From: Halomicronema sp. CCY15110
Lineage (GTDB): Bacteria > Cyanobacteriota > Cyanobacteriia > Phormidesmidales > Phormidesmidaceae
Assembly (NCBI RefSeq): GCF_016888165.1
Contig: NZ_JACSWC010000435.1
Location: 1 to 64,000 of the forward strand
Reading direction: 5' to 3'
Length of the DNA stretch: 64,000 nucleotides
Part shown: in pieces, positions 9,867 to 18,914 of the stretch
Layout: every line of letters starts with the position of its first letter
Position numbering within the stretch: position 1 is the first letter of the stretch
The notes under the pieces: generated by a model
The model's input: only the letters and a program-made list of their open reading frames with translations
Database searches by the model: none
Told to the model about the DNA's origin: nothing
Translations under genes and position numbers: made by a program

Positions 9867-10004
9867 ATTCTCAGATTCCACGAAACACTTGACAGACATT
9901 CACGACCTCGACGTATGCCAGTAGGCTTACATCCTCAGTGTAATTCAATGTATGCCATCCGGCACACATTTACCGCATCAAAAACCTCTGACACGATTAG
10001 AGGC

Positions 10005-10256
10005 ATGGGAAAAGCTGGGAAAGTCTTAAAACAGGTGCTAGAAGAGTACGGGATTAGCCAAAACGGTCTCGCGACCACGCTAGGCACAGAACGCGGCACC
10101 GTCTACCGCTGGGTACATGAATTGCGAGACCCATCGGCTGAAACTCTGGTGGAAATCACCAATGCTCTGCGCACACTTAACCCTGATGCTGCCCAGACCT
10201 TTGTTCAGCGCTATCTTGGCGATGTTGCACAGGGGAGTGCTGAGGGGGATTCTTGA
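10005..10256 (+). CDS. XRE-family helix-turn-helix protein
   Basis: An 83-residue DNA-binding protein. The segment LEEYGISQNGLATTLGTERGTVYRW is a Cro/C1-type helix-turn-helix, followed by a short tail with VEITNALRTLNPDAAQTF. The reading frame is open further upstream to 9819, but the ATG at 10005 gives the usual length for this small cyanobacterial regulator, and the N-terminal extension would look unlike protein. Target genes are unknown; the divergent 9630-9866 gene is the natural candidate. A strong hairpin follows 40 nt after the stop. Confidence 0.75.
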   Translation: MGKAGKVLKQVLEEYGISQNGLATTLGTERGTVYRWVHELRDPSAETLVEITNALRTLNPDAAQTFVQRYLGDVAQGSAEGDS

Positions 10257-10296
10257 GATTGATGATTTGTTTTCGACAAATATCAACACAGCAATT

Positions 10297-10350
10297 AGCC
10301 CAAAGCTAGGAGCAGGTACTCATTCGATGCTCCAGCTTTGGGCTGATTTT
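10297..10350 (+). terminator. hairpin terminator between XRE gene and integrase 1
   Basis: Arms 10297-10314 and 10328-10344 (AGCCCAAAGCT...GGAGCA against its complement) pair over 17 bases with one bulged A, followed by GATTTT. It ends the XRE transcript and probably also blocks the convergent integrase transcript. Confidence 0.75.
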
Positions 10351-10373
10351 CACAGAGTCAGACTTGGTTCAAA

Positions 10374-11984
10374 TTAATCGGCTACTTTCCACCAATTCTT
10401 CGCCTTCTCAGTTCTTTCGCGGCTGGTGAGCTGACTGTAGGTGCGATCCGCTTCTCGGACGGAGTGCCCCATCATTTCGGCCAGAGCCTCATCGTGATCG
10501 CGATTCCCATACTTCCGTTGCCAGGTGATCGCAATGCGCCGGAAATCATGGGCTGAAGTGCGCTTCGGTTCTCTGTAGAGAACGCCCGTTGCCGAATACA
10601 TGGCCCTGGAGACGACCTCACTTAATTTAGTGCCCTCGTAGGGTTTGCCTACATCATTCGGCTTCTGAGGCGCTAGACGAATAAAGACTCGCTGATGCTC
10701 GGTGGGAATCTTGGGTCGCCAGACGTTGAGCCATTCATCTAAGTCGGCGGTGAGGTTAGATGGGAGGGCAAATTCACGATCCTTTCCAGTTTTGCTACCC
10801 GTTTTGTGATCGTCAGGTTGCAGCCGCACCACATAGCCATCCTCTTCCCGAAACAAAGTTCGCCCCACTTCTAATTCGCGAAGTTCGCGTTGACGGATGG
10901 GGCAGTAGGTCAAAATAGCGATGAGCAGATACCGTTGCCAGCTTTGCATAATGGCCCGGTCGGGTCGTCGGTGCCCAGCGACGCTGCGTTTGCCCCCTGT
11001 CCGCTCCAATCGCGTCCGTTGAGGCGCACAGCATTTGCGGAGATATTTGGTCACTTCGACGCATTGCTCAAAGGTGAGCAATTTCTCTTCCAGCATCTCC
11101 TTGGAGGCGGTGCGTTTGGGTTCTTTTTCCCGTTTGTGGGCAATTTCGAGGAGCAGCGCCCGAATCTCTTCGATCTCCTCAATGTCACGGTATTTCGCCT
11201 GCTTAGATCGGCGATAGTGCTGCCACTTGGCAACATTTAAGGCCGCAGCCCCCTTAAGCGTTGCCCAGCCGTACCCATTACCGCGATCATTGATGCCCCA
11301 AGCAATGAATTCATCCAGCCACTCGCGATCGGCCATCATTTCCAGCTTGAGTTCTTCCAAGGGAACATCCTGAAAGCGATGCATCCATCCGAAAAAGAGG
11401 CGAATTGCGTGCCAATAAGTTGTAAAGGTGGTCTGCCGTAGCGGCGAATCCTTTCGCTTAGGAATTTCGGGGGCTGTCACAAAGCGATGAAATTGATCGA
11501 CCTGGCGCTTAAGTGCGGGGCTAAATTCTTCTTCCTTAAGCCCGTATGGGTTGGCAGAGAATTGCCGCCGCTTGCCTTTTCGTTCTCTGCCCAGGTTGTA
11601 CCCCGCCCACATGCGGGGCGTTAGCTTTCCGTCGTATGTGCCAAAGGCGTCATGATACCAAGCCTGGTCTTGAGCCCAGCAGATAAATCGATTGAGGGCT
11701 GACTTGTAGTTTGCCAGGGTACCGTCGCTGAGTTGATTGGCAGCGGCGATAGATAGCAGGTGAGTCTCGGGATTCTTGAAGTCGCGGATCGGGAGTTCCT
11801 TCAGCGCCGAAAGCAAATCCTCCTCTTTTTTTAGTTCACTTGGCGAGAATCCATATCCTGGAAGGACATACTTTCTCAGCGTGGTCTTCAAGTTCCCGAT
11901 CAATTTTGGATTGCCTTGAGAAATCCTTGAATCCTGAAAAAGCTCTAGTACATCGAGCACGGTGCCTGGAACGTAGTAAGTCAT
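10374..11984 (-). CDS. tyrosine recombinase (phage integrase family) 1
   Basis: A 536-residue integrase from the ATG at 11984 (MTYYVPG); an upstream in-frame start at 12047 lacks support. An N-terminal SAM-like core-binding region (about 70-250) is followed by the catalytic domain. Visible active-site features: Arg in CPIRQRELREL, HDFRR, and the final GHS with Tyr in DRTYSQL. It is longer than XerC/D-type proteins (about 300 residues) and resembles site-specific integrases of large islands. It lies next to a second, unrelated integrase on the same strand, as is common at the end of an integrated element. Which of the two moves this island cannot be read from the sequence. Confidence 0.88.
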   Translation of the reverse strand: MTYYVPGTVLDVLELFQDSRISQGNPKLIGNLKTTLRKYVLPGYGFSPSELKKEEDLLSALKELPIRDFKNPETHLLSIAAANQLSDGTLANYKSALNRFICWAQDQAWYHDAFGTYDGKLTPRMWAGYNLGRERKGKRRQFSANPYGLKEEEFSPALKRQVDQFHRFVTAPEIPKRKDSPLRQTTFTTYWHAIRLFFGWMHRFQDVPLEELKLEMMADREWLDEFIAWGINDRGNGYGWATLKGAAALNVAKWQHYRRSKQAKYRDIEEIEEIRALLLEIAHKREKEPKRTASKEMLEEKLLTFEQCVEVTKYLRKCCAPQRTRLERTGGKRSVAGHRRPDRAIMQSWQRYLLIAILTYCPIRQRELRELEVGRTLFREEDGYVVRLQPDDHKTGSKTGKDREFALPSNLTADLDEWLNVWRPKIPTEHQRVFIRLAPQKPNDVGKPYEGTKLSEVVSRAMYSATGVLYREPKRTSAHDFRRIAITWQRKYGNRDHDEALAEMMGHSVREADRTYSQLTSRERTEKAKNWWKVAD

Positions 11985-12215
11985 TGTTGGTATTAAAAAT
12001 GTGACTATTTCACTATTATACTGGTGCTTAAATCCGCCAAAAATCACATACCCAATAATATCTAAAGTCTTCAGAATCCATTCAGAAAAGGGCTTTTAGA
12101 AACTGCGACGACAATTAGCTTAGGATTCTAGGAATATGAATCCTATCAGCAAGGTAAGAGGTCTCATGGAACAAAATAATCCAAGTGAATGCCATTTGGT
12201 TGCTTATACAAAATA

Positions 12216-12242
12216 TCCCAAGCCCTGAGTAAGAGCTTGGGA
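12216..12242 (-). terminator. terminator of integrase 2
   Basis: Arms 12216-12223 and 12235-12242 (TCCCAAGC / GCTTGGGA) with an 11-base loop; on the minus strand the stem is followed by TATTTTG. It lies 30 nt downstream of the integrase stop. Confidence 0.7.
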
Positions 12243-12271
12243 TTGATGATTCTTGGCAAGATACTGATATA

Positions 12272-13471
12272 TCAGAACTCTGGAACAACCAGTTCACGCT
12301 TGTTCCCGGCATAGTGTTGATAGATGACCTCCGGAGAGTTGCCGACTAGACGAGCAACATCCTTCGCATCGAGTTTGCCCGTTTCTAGCGCATGGGTAAT
12401 GAAGGTATGGCGTGTCTGATAAATCTTGCGGTATTCAATCCCGAGCCCCTTCAGCACTTTCTTCCAAGTGCGATTTCTAAAGTTGTTGAGATCGATAGGT
12501 TCTTTCTTGGGGGAGGGGAACACCCAGGCATCCGAAGATGCCTCCTCGGGTTTGATGGATTTCAGAAGCTCTTGAAGTTTTGCGTTGCAGGGAAATCGCC
12601 GTCTTTCTTGGGTTTTTAACCCTTTGCGGATTTTCCTACCTCCATCGGTATTGATCAAAGCCTGCTCAAACAAAATCTGGCTGAAATCCTCAGTGACGTG
12701 TTTCCACTGTAAAACGACCGCCTCAGATGGCCTACACCCAGTCGCAAAGAGGAATTCAATCAGTGGGGCATAGTAGCTGTGCTTGTGCGCTGATTTTGGC
12801 GAACAAAACTGATTGCTTCGTAGGGCTTGGAGAATTGCGTCTCGCTCTTCTATCGAGAACGGATCGATTTCTGTAAAGCCCTCTTCTCCTGACGCCTTGG
12901 GCAGTTTGATTTCTGCCGCCATGCCGTCGAAAGGATTTTGGTCGGCAAGGCCAGACTTCATCGCGAATTTGCAGCAGGCACTGAGTCGGGTGATGAATCG
13001 CTTGGCTGAGTTCAGGGGGACTGTTTGTAAAACGTGATCCCGAATTTGGGAGGCTTCCTTCAAGCTATGGGTTGGCAGCTTCTCCAGGTAGCCTGTGTAG
13101 ACCCCATAGGTATATTTCATGGTGTTCTCGCTGCATTGGGGGCGCTTAAACTCCAGAAATGCCTCCCACAATTCTTTGAGAGAAACCTCGGGTGTAATTT
13201 CGGGTGTAATCTTCTCGGCAGTGCTGAGAGCCGATTGCGGCTTGTATTTGTCCAGGGTCTCATCGAAATTGCCCGAAACGATATCCAACTCAATCTGGCG
13301 AGCTTTCGCTTCTGCGGCCTTGCGATTGATCGTGGTATCGGGCAGGCCCATGCTCAAGTAGTGGCGCTTTCCGGCATAGCGAAATCGGAGTTGCAACCGA
13401 TTGTTGGAGTTGATGACTTTAACGGAACCTTTGGATGCTTTGGTTGAAGAGCTGGAGTGCATAGTTTTCAT
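12272..13471 (-). CDS. tyrosine recombinase (phage integrase family) 2, tRNA-Gly-associated
   Basis: A 399-residue integrase from the ATG at 13471 (MKTMHSS); a GTG at 13498 and an ATG at 13462 are alternatives. N-terminus: an arm-type DNA-binding domain (about 15-75, RLQLRFRYAGKRHYLSMG); then a core-binding domain (about 100-190); then the catalytic domain with Arg in ATGCRPSEAV, RHTFITH, and the terminal Tyr in YQHYAG. Its 5' end lies 180 nt from the 3' end of tRNA-Gly(CCC), the usual arrangement when an integrase uses a tRNA gene as attachment site. Four short repeats lie between the two. It is probably the integrase of the 1-13.6 kb island. Confidence 0.9.
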   Translation of the reverse strand: MKTMHSSSSTKASKGSVKVINSNNRLQLRFRYAGKRHYLSMGLPDTTINRKAAEAKARQIELDIVSGNFDETLDKYKPQSALSTAEKITPEITPEVSLKELWEAFLEFKRPQCSENTMKYTYGVYTGYLEKLPTHSLKEASQIRDHVLQTVPLNSAKRFITRLSACCKFAMKSGLADQNPFDGMAAEIKLPKASGEEGFTEIDPFSIEERDAILQALRSNQFCSPKSAHKHSYYAPLIEFLFATGCRPSEAVVLQWKHVTEDFSQILFEQALINTDGGRKIRKGLKTQERRRFPCNAKLQELLKSIKPEEASSDAWVFPSPKKEPIDLNNFRNRTWKKVLKGLGIEYRKIYQTRHTFITHALETGKLDAKDVARLVGNSPEVIYQHYAGNKRELVVPEF

Positions 13472-13501
13472 CAGATCGCATGTACTTAAATATGGCACAC
13501 G

Positions 13502-13568
13502 CTTACACCCGCTTTACACCCAAATTACACCCAAAATTGCCTAATCATCCCCAAACTACACCCAAAAA
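13502..13568. repeat. TACACCC direct repeats upstream of integrase 2
   Basis: Four copies of TACACCC, three of them extended to TACACCCAAA, at about 13504, 13515, 13527 and 13558. Short spaced direct repeats beside an integrase gene are typical of arm-type integrase binding sites; that role is inferred. Confidence 0.6.
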
Positions 13569-13609
13569 TCGGTCAGACCACATTTAAGGATCTCTTAGTC
13601 TGAATAGCG

Positions 13610-13643
13610 AAAACCCCTGAAACCAATGATCTTCAGGGGTTTT
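13610..13643 (-). terminator. terminator downstream of tRNA-Gly
   Basis: Perfect 12-base arms: 13610/13611-13622 (AAAACCCCTGAA) and 13632-13643, with a T run on both strands. It follows the tRNA-Gly 3' end by 8 bases on the minus strand. Confidence 0.85.
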
Positions 13644-13650
13644 CTTGAGA

Positions 13651-13722
13651 AGCGGGTGAACGGACTCGAACCGTCGACATTCAGCTTGGGAAGCTGACGT
13701 TCTACCACTGAACTACACCCGC
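13651..13722 (-). tRNA. tRNA-Gly(CCC)
   Basis: A complete cloverleaf on the minus strand: acceptor GCGGGTG/CACCCGC, D-arm GTTCAGTGGTAGAAC, anticodon stem TCAGC/GCTGA with loop TTCCCAA (anticodon CCC), T-arm GGTTCGAGTCC. CCA is not encoded. It reads GGG codons. The integrase-bearing island adjoins its 3' end. Confidence 0.93.
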
Positions 13723-13826
13723 GAGGAAGTTAAGAGTGTTGGGTTTTTGATTTTAAGTTAAGAACACGAGTCTGCATTCAAAACTCAACATTGAACACTC
13801 AAAACTTGCGAAGCTTCATTATACGG

Positions 13827-16800
13827 CTATTTCCCAGTCAGAGTTTTGTCAGGTTCTAACGCTTTGTGAAGCGGAGCGGAGTCGTCGGGATCTTTGAGGC
13901 GACGGAAGAGATTCGCGATCGCCCCCTGAAACTGATCAAGATAGGTAAAGAACACCGGCACCACCACCAGTGTTAGCAGCGTTGAGGTGCTGAAGCCGCC
14001 GATCACCGCGATCGCCATCGGACTGCGAGTTTCTCCGGCGGCCCCGATTTCCAGGGCGATGAACACCATCCCCGCCATGGTCGAAATTGAGGTCATCAGG
14101 ATAGGACGGAGGCGAGTGGTGCCCGCTTCCATCACCGCTTGACGGCGAGACTTGCCGTGCTGTTTGGCCATGAGGGCGTAATCTACCAGCAGAATGGCGT
14201 TTTTAGTCACCAGTCCCATCAGCAGCACAATCCCGATGAGGGCAAAGAGGCCCAGAGGCTTTTGGGTGATGAGCAAGCCCATGAGTGCGCCACCAATTGA
14301 TAGGGGCAGCGCCGCCATGACCGCAAAGGGATAGAGGAAGTTGTTGTAGAGCAGCACCAGTACCGCATAAATCATCAACACCGCCGTCCCCAACGCCAGC
14401 AAAAAGCGACTGAAGATTTCGACCATGATTTCAGCATCTCCCGCAGGCTGCTGCTGCACATCAGCCGGCAGGGTTTGCAAGGCTGGCAGCTCGTCTACCA
14501 AGGCGACCCCCTGGCCGAGGGTGAGGCCCTGGAGGTTGCCGCCGATAGTCACCTGACGGGCGCGATCGAAGCGGTCGATTTGGGCAGGGCCGCTGCCGAA
14601 GGCGATGTCGGCAACAGCGACCAGCGGCACCAGATTGCCGTTCTGACCAGGGACTTTGAGCTGGCGCAGGGTATCGAGTTGGTCGCGCTCGGCAGGGTCG
14701 AGTTGCACCCGGATGGGGATTTGCCGATCGCCCAGCGTAAATTCCGCCAGGTTCGATTCTGTATCGCCTAGCGTGGCGAGGAAAGCGGTGGTCGCGATCG
14801 CCTGCACGGACACGCCCAAATCGGCTGCCCGCAGTGGATCGGGAGTGATCAAGATTTCCGGCTTCACCAAACTGGCACTGGAGGTCACTTCCACCAAGCC
14901 AGGAATTTCTCGCATTTGCCGAGTGAGGGCGTTCGAAGATTCCAGCAGCGTCGTCGGATTGTCGCCCTTGAGAATAATGGTCAGGTCTTTGCCTGCGCCC
15001 CCCGCCCCCTGACTTTCGAAGCTGATGCGAGCCCCGGGAATGGTTTGAAAAATTTGGCGCGCCGCTTGCTCAAACTCATCCTGGGTCGCCGTTCGTTCGT
15101 TGTCGGGCTTCAGATTGACAAACATGGCCGCTGTATTGATGCCCTCGGTACCTTCGGAAGACAACACCGTGGCAACAGCTTCGTGTTCTAAAAGGGCGGT
15201 GGTCACCCGTTCCGTCACCTGATGCGTATTTTGCAGGGTGGAGCCGGGGGGCAGTTCTACATTAATGGTGGAAAGCCCCGTATCGCCGGATTCAAACAGA
15301 CTGGTAGGAATGTAGGGCACCAGCATCAGGCTACCGATGAAAAACATGACGGCCAGAGCGATTGTCAGTAACCGATGACGTAATCCCGCATTCAGCAAGG
15401 TTTGATAAGGCCGAAAGCGCCGGACCGGCTGGCCGTAGCCATTCAAAGGGACCTTGCCGTTACCGTTACCATTGAGGATTCCATTGCCGTTGCCGTTGCC
15501 GCTGAGAGCGGGTTGGGCGATCGCGGGTTTTGCCTTAAGCAGGTAAGCGGCCAGCATGGGGATTATTAGCCGAGCCACCAACGTGGAGAACATGGTCGCA
15601 GTGGCCACTGTGACGCCAAAGGGCTTGAAGAACTGACCGGGAATGCCGCCCATGAAGGCAACCGGAATGAAGACCGCGACGATAGTGGCGGTGGTTGTCA
15701 CCACTGCGAGCCCCACTTCGGAAGTGGAGTCTAGAGAAGCTTTGAAGGGCGGTTTACCCATGTGAATGTGGCGCTCGACGTTTTCGATTTCGACGATCGC
15801 GTCATCCACCAAGTTGCCCACGGCTAAGGTGAGGCCCAGCAGCGACATGCTGTTGAGGGTGTAGCCCAGCCAGTCGATCACGATAAAGGTCGGAATGATG
15901 GAGAGGGGCAGGGCGGTGGCCGTAATCAGGGTGGCGCGCCAATCGCGCAAAAAGACGCCGACTACCACCACGGCCAAAATACAGCCGATCACCAAGGCAT
16001 CGATCGAGGCGCGATAGGAATCCCGAATTTCCGTAGCGCGGGTGAAGATGAGCCGAAACTCGATGTCTTCCGGCAGCGTTGCTGCCAGTTCCGCAATTCG
16101 AGCAGTGACCCCTTCTTCAACGGAGACGAGCACGCTACCAGTGCTGCGCAGGACGGAGAACGACACTACACCCTGATTGTCCAGGTAGGCGGCCTGGCGG
16201 ATCTCGGCATAGCCCTGGTCTACAGTGCCCAGACTGTTGAGGGGGACGGCAGTGCCGTTGGGCAACTGAATCTGATAGTTGGCGAGAGCTTCCACAGTCG
16301 GGGCACTGCCCAGGGTGCGGAGTCCCTGTTCTTGCTGACCCAGGGTGGCGCGACCGCTGGGCAGGTTAACGTTAAGCGCCCGAATCTGGTCGTTGACTTG
16401 CGTGGCGGTGATGCCTAGCGCGTCGAGTTGTTTGGGGTCGAGATCCACCCGAATTTCCGGATCGACACCGCCAATGCGATCAACTTGGGCGACGCCCGAT
16501 ACCGAGAGCAAGCTACGGCTGATGTCCTGATCCACTAAGTCGCTCAATTCTTCCACCGATCGCTGATCGGAGGTCACCGCATAGGTCAGAATTGGCCCCC
16601 CTTCAAAGTCGAGTCGTCGCACGACAGGATCTTGAGCGGCAGCGGGGAGGTCAGAACGAATGCGGGCGATCGCATCCCGCACATCATTAGTCGCGCGATC
16701 GGTATCAACGCCCAGGTCAAAGCTAATCACCGTTTGCGAACTGCCATCGGTCACTGTAGAGCGCAATTCGTCAATGTTGCCCAGTCCTGCCACAGCGTCT

Positions 16801-17009
16801 TCCACCTTTTTAGTGACCTGGGTCTCCAGTTCTTCGGGGCCGGCTCCGGTCTGGTTCACCGTGACAATCACCGCCGGGAAGTCGATATTGGGGTTCAGGT
16901 CAACGCCCAACCGCCCAAACGAAACCAGCCCTGCCAAGGTGAGCACCAGGAACAGTACCAGAGTGGGGATGGGACGGCGGATAGACCAGCCAGAAACGTT
17001 GAAAGACAT
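13827..17009 (-). CDS. RND multidrug efflux transporter (AcrB/HAE1 family), permease
   Basis: A 1060-residue inner-membrane pump, the normal length for the family. Starting at the ATG at 17009 (MSFNVSGWSIRRP) gives the standard N-terminal cytoplasmic stretch and TM1; an in-frame upstream extension to 17132 is not protein-like. The porter domains have the expected PNIDFPAVIVT start, and the proton-relay Asp pair is present in TM4 (GNLVDDAIVEIE). A second transmembrane block begins after about residue 530. The loop near 500-520 contains an unusual Asn-Gly repeat. The adaptor gene lies 168 nt upstream on the same strand; together with an outer-membrane TolC protein encoded elsewhere they would make a tripartite exporter. 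The substrate is unknown. Confidence 0.95.
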   Translation of the reverse strand: MSFNVSGWSIRRPIPTLVLFLVLTLAGLVSFGRLGVDLNPNIDFPAVIVTVNQTGAGPEELETQVTKKVEDAVAGLGNIDELRSTVTDGSSQTVISFDLGVDTDRATNDVRDAIARIRSDLPAAAQDPVVRRLDFEGGPILTYAVTSDQRSVEELSDLVDQDISRSLLSVSGVAQVDRIGGVDPEIRVDLDPKQLDALGITATQVNDQIRALNVNLPSGRATLGQQEQGLRTLGSAPTVEALANYQIQLPNGTAVPLNSLGTVDQGYAEIRQAAYLDNQGVVSFSVLRSTGSVLVSVEEGVTARIAELAATLPEDIEFRLIFTRATEIRDSYRASIDALVIGCILAVVVVGVFLRDWRATLITATALPLSIIPTFIVIDWLGYTLNSMSLLGLTLAVGNLVDDAIVEIENVERHIHMGKPPFKASLDSTSEVGLAVVTTTATIVAVFIPVAFMGGIPGQFFKPFGVTVATATMFSTLVARLIIPMLAAYLLKAKPAIAQPALSGNGNGNGILNGNGNGKVPLNGYGQPVRRFRPYQTLLNAGLRHRLLTIALAVMFFIGSLMLVPYIPTSLFESGDTGLSTINVELPPGSTLQNTHQVTERVTTALLEHEAVATVLSSEGTEGINTAAMFVNLKPDNERTATQDEFEQAARQIFQTIPGARISFESQGAGGAGKDLTIILKGDNPTTLLESSNALTRQMREIPGLVEVTSSASLVKPEILITPDPLRAADLGVSVQAIATTAFLATLGDTESNLAEFTLGDRQIPIRVQLDPAERDQLDTLRQLKVPGQNGNLVPLVAVADIAFGSGPAQIDRFDRARQVTIGGNLQGLTLGQGVALVDELPALQTLPADVQQQPAGDAEIMVEIFSRFLLALGTAVLMIYAVLVLLYNNFLYPFAVMAALPLSIGGALMGLLITQKPLGLFALIGIVLLMGLVTKNAILLVDYALMAKQHGKSRRQAVMEAGTTRLRPILMTSISTMAGMVFIALEIGAAGETRSPMAIAVIGGFSTSTLLTLVVVPVFFTYLDQFQGAIANLFRRLKDPDDSAPLHKALEPDKTLTGK

Positions 17010-17177
17010 AGAGGGGGGTGAGGGTAGTTGGGTGGCAGGGTGGTTGGGTGATTGGTAGGTGGTCTTACAGGGTTTCGTCGGGGCGAGGCATTCTGGTTGC
17101 CACGGTTTGGATTGATGCCAAGCACTTTGCACAAAATGCCTCGCCCCGAACGGATGTGGCGGATAATCCGATCGCCC

Positions 17178-18473
17178 CTATTCCGCGACGGTGACGACAT
17201 CACCCGCTTGCACGTAACTGGCCCCGGCGACGATGACCTGTTCGCCAGAGTCCAAACCCTGGAGAATCTCGACGCGATCGCCGGCTTCGTCATTACCAGG
17301 CACGCGCGCGCCAATCTCGACCGGGCGGGCGATCGCCGCTTGCTCTGGCCCCAACACGTAAACACGCACCGAGCCATCGGGTTGTGGCAGTAGCGCTTGC
17401 GCCGGGATTGTTAAGCCAGAACGCTGTCCTGACTCAATTTCTGCGGTGAGGAACATGCCCGAACGCAGGCGATCGCTCACCGGCAGGCGAATCAACACTT
17501 TGGCAGTCCGGGTTTCCGGGTCTACTAGCGGTTGAATCTCCTGCACCGAACCTTCTACCTGAATCGCCGAATCCGTACTGGAAGTGACTCGCGCCGGGGC
17601 TCCCACCTGCACTTGCGACAGCTGCGCTTGGGGTACTTCGGCTAGCAGTTCCAATTGATTGCCTTGAATCAACGACACCACGGCGTTGCTAGTGGAAGAC
17701 ACATTACCGACACTGGCCGGGCGCTCAGCGACAATTCCCGCCAAAGGCGCGACGACAGTGGTGCGGCTAAGTTGGGTCTGCAGACTTGCCAGCGCTGATT
17801 GTTGGCTGCGGATATTGGCCTCGGCACTGGCGACAGTCGCCCTCGCGACCCCGACATCTTCACGAGCCGTAACAGCCTGAGTAGCGCGACTGTCCAATTC
17901 TTCACGACTCACGGCCCCCTGGTTGGCTAGAGATTGATAACGCTGGCGGTTACTGTCTGCCTCAGCTAACCGGGCTTGGGCCTGTGACAGGGTTGCCTGT
18001 TGCTGCTGTAATTGGGCTTGGGCGACCTCAATTTGCGCCTGCGCTTGCTGAATCTGGGTTCGCAATTCGGTGTCGTCCAGAATCATCAGCGGTTGCCCCG
18101 CCGCCACCCGATCGCCCTCTCTCACCAACACCTCACGGATCTGCAACCCACTGATTTGGGGAGTCACTGCTAGTAAATCTGCTGGCTGTACCGTCCCTGA
18201 AACCGTCAAGCGCGCGCTAACCTGCCCCGTCTGCACCGGAGCCACCGTCACCGTTTGCGCACTCACCTGACTGGTGGATTCAGCGGGTTGTCCTTCTTCG
18301 GTAGACGTCGACCCACCAGCCAAAAGGCGAGGGCCAATGAGGGCGATCGCCACCCCAATGCCTACGCCGATCAACAACTTTCCATAGCCTTTGGGAGATT
18401 TCTCTACCCCTTTGGGAAAGGATATTTCCATACCGTCTGTCGCCGCCAAGTCGGAATCTTGCAATGATGTCAC
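17178..18473 (-). CDS. RND efflux periplasmic adaptor (HlyD/AcrA family)
   Basis: A 431-residue membrane-fusion protein from the GTG at 18473; an ATG at 18431 would give 417 residues, and neither has a clear ribosome binding site. One N-terminal transmembrane anchor (KLLIGVGIGVAIALIGPRLL). Then a lipoyl-like half (VSGTVQPADLLAVTPQISG), a long Gln/Ala-rich coiled-coil hairpin (about 130-215), the second lipoyl half (LSRTTVVAPLAGIVAERPASVG), a beta-barrel and a membrane-proximal domain ending in VTVAE. It links the pump 13827-17009 to an outer-membrane channel. Both genes run in the same direction and probably form an operon. Confidence 0.94.
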   Translation of the reverse strand: MTSLQDSDLAATDGMEISFPKGVEKSPKGYGKLLIGVGIGVAIALIGPRLLAGGSTSTEEGQPAESTSQVSAQTVTVAPVQTGQVSARLTVSGTVQPADLLAVTPQISGLQIREVLVREGDRVAAGQPLMILDDTELRTQIQQAQAQIEVAQAQLQQQQATLSQAQARLAEADSNRQRYQSLANQGAVSREELDSRATQAVTAREDVGVARATVASAEANIRSQQSALASLQTQLSRTTVVAPLAGIVAERPASVGNVSSTSNAVVSLIQGNQLELLAEVPQAQLSQVQVGAPARVTSSTDSAIQVEGSVQEIQPLVDPETRTAKVLIRLPVSDRLRSGMFLTAEIESGQRSGLTIPAQALLPQPDGSVRVYVLGPEQAAIARPVEIGARVPGNDEAGDRVEILQGLDSGEQVIVAGASYVQAGDVVTVAE

Positions 18474-18845
18474 AGCCCAAAATGCACGCCAAAAGTGCCC
18501 TTACAATCAATCACTCGTTAAGAAGTGTAAATTCATTATGACTTAAGATTTGCCTGGCCGTGGTGAACCGGAGAGGCGGCTGGTCAGATCAGCATCCTGA
18601 GCCCAATCAGCATTGTTCGTTTCCCAAATGCCTGGCCTCAGCCCACTGACAGCAAACTTTCACACACAAATGACGGGGTGGGGCACAAAAAGTTGCCAGA
18701 TATCGCTCTTGTTTATCAAGATTTGGTCGAAATGAATTGCTGATAATCGGTAACAGGCTCTCCCAGCGCCCTCAATATCAGACAGAGAATACGCCGCCCA
18801 GCGGTAGGCCATCACGGCAGAGAACTTGATTGCAGCCACAAAAAA

Positions 18846-18870
18846 GGAAGGAGAGCCAAAGCTTCCTTCC
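18846..18870 (-). terminator. terminator of the DoxX gene
   Basis: Arms GGAAGGA (18846-18852) and TCCTTCC (18864-18870); on the minus strand the stem is followed by a run of six T (18840-18845). It lies 45 nt after the DoxX stop. The rest of the 18474-18914 gap shows nothing I can support. Confidence 0.85.
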
Positions 18871-18914
18871 CTTAAAAGTTTTTTTGCTTGCGTTATGACC
18901 GCGATGGCGATCAA

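Noticed and set aside
1-13651. Left attachment site as a second copy of the tRNA-Gly 3' end
   Set aside because: I found no repeat of this part of the tRNA on the left side inside the window; similar T-arm sequences at 33.28 kb and 52.56 kb belong to other tRNAs.
18660-18914. 84-codon frame after the DoxX gene
   Set aside because: It runs across the DoxX terminator hairpin and has no family resemblance.
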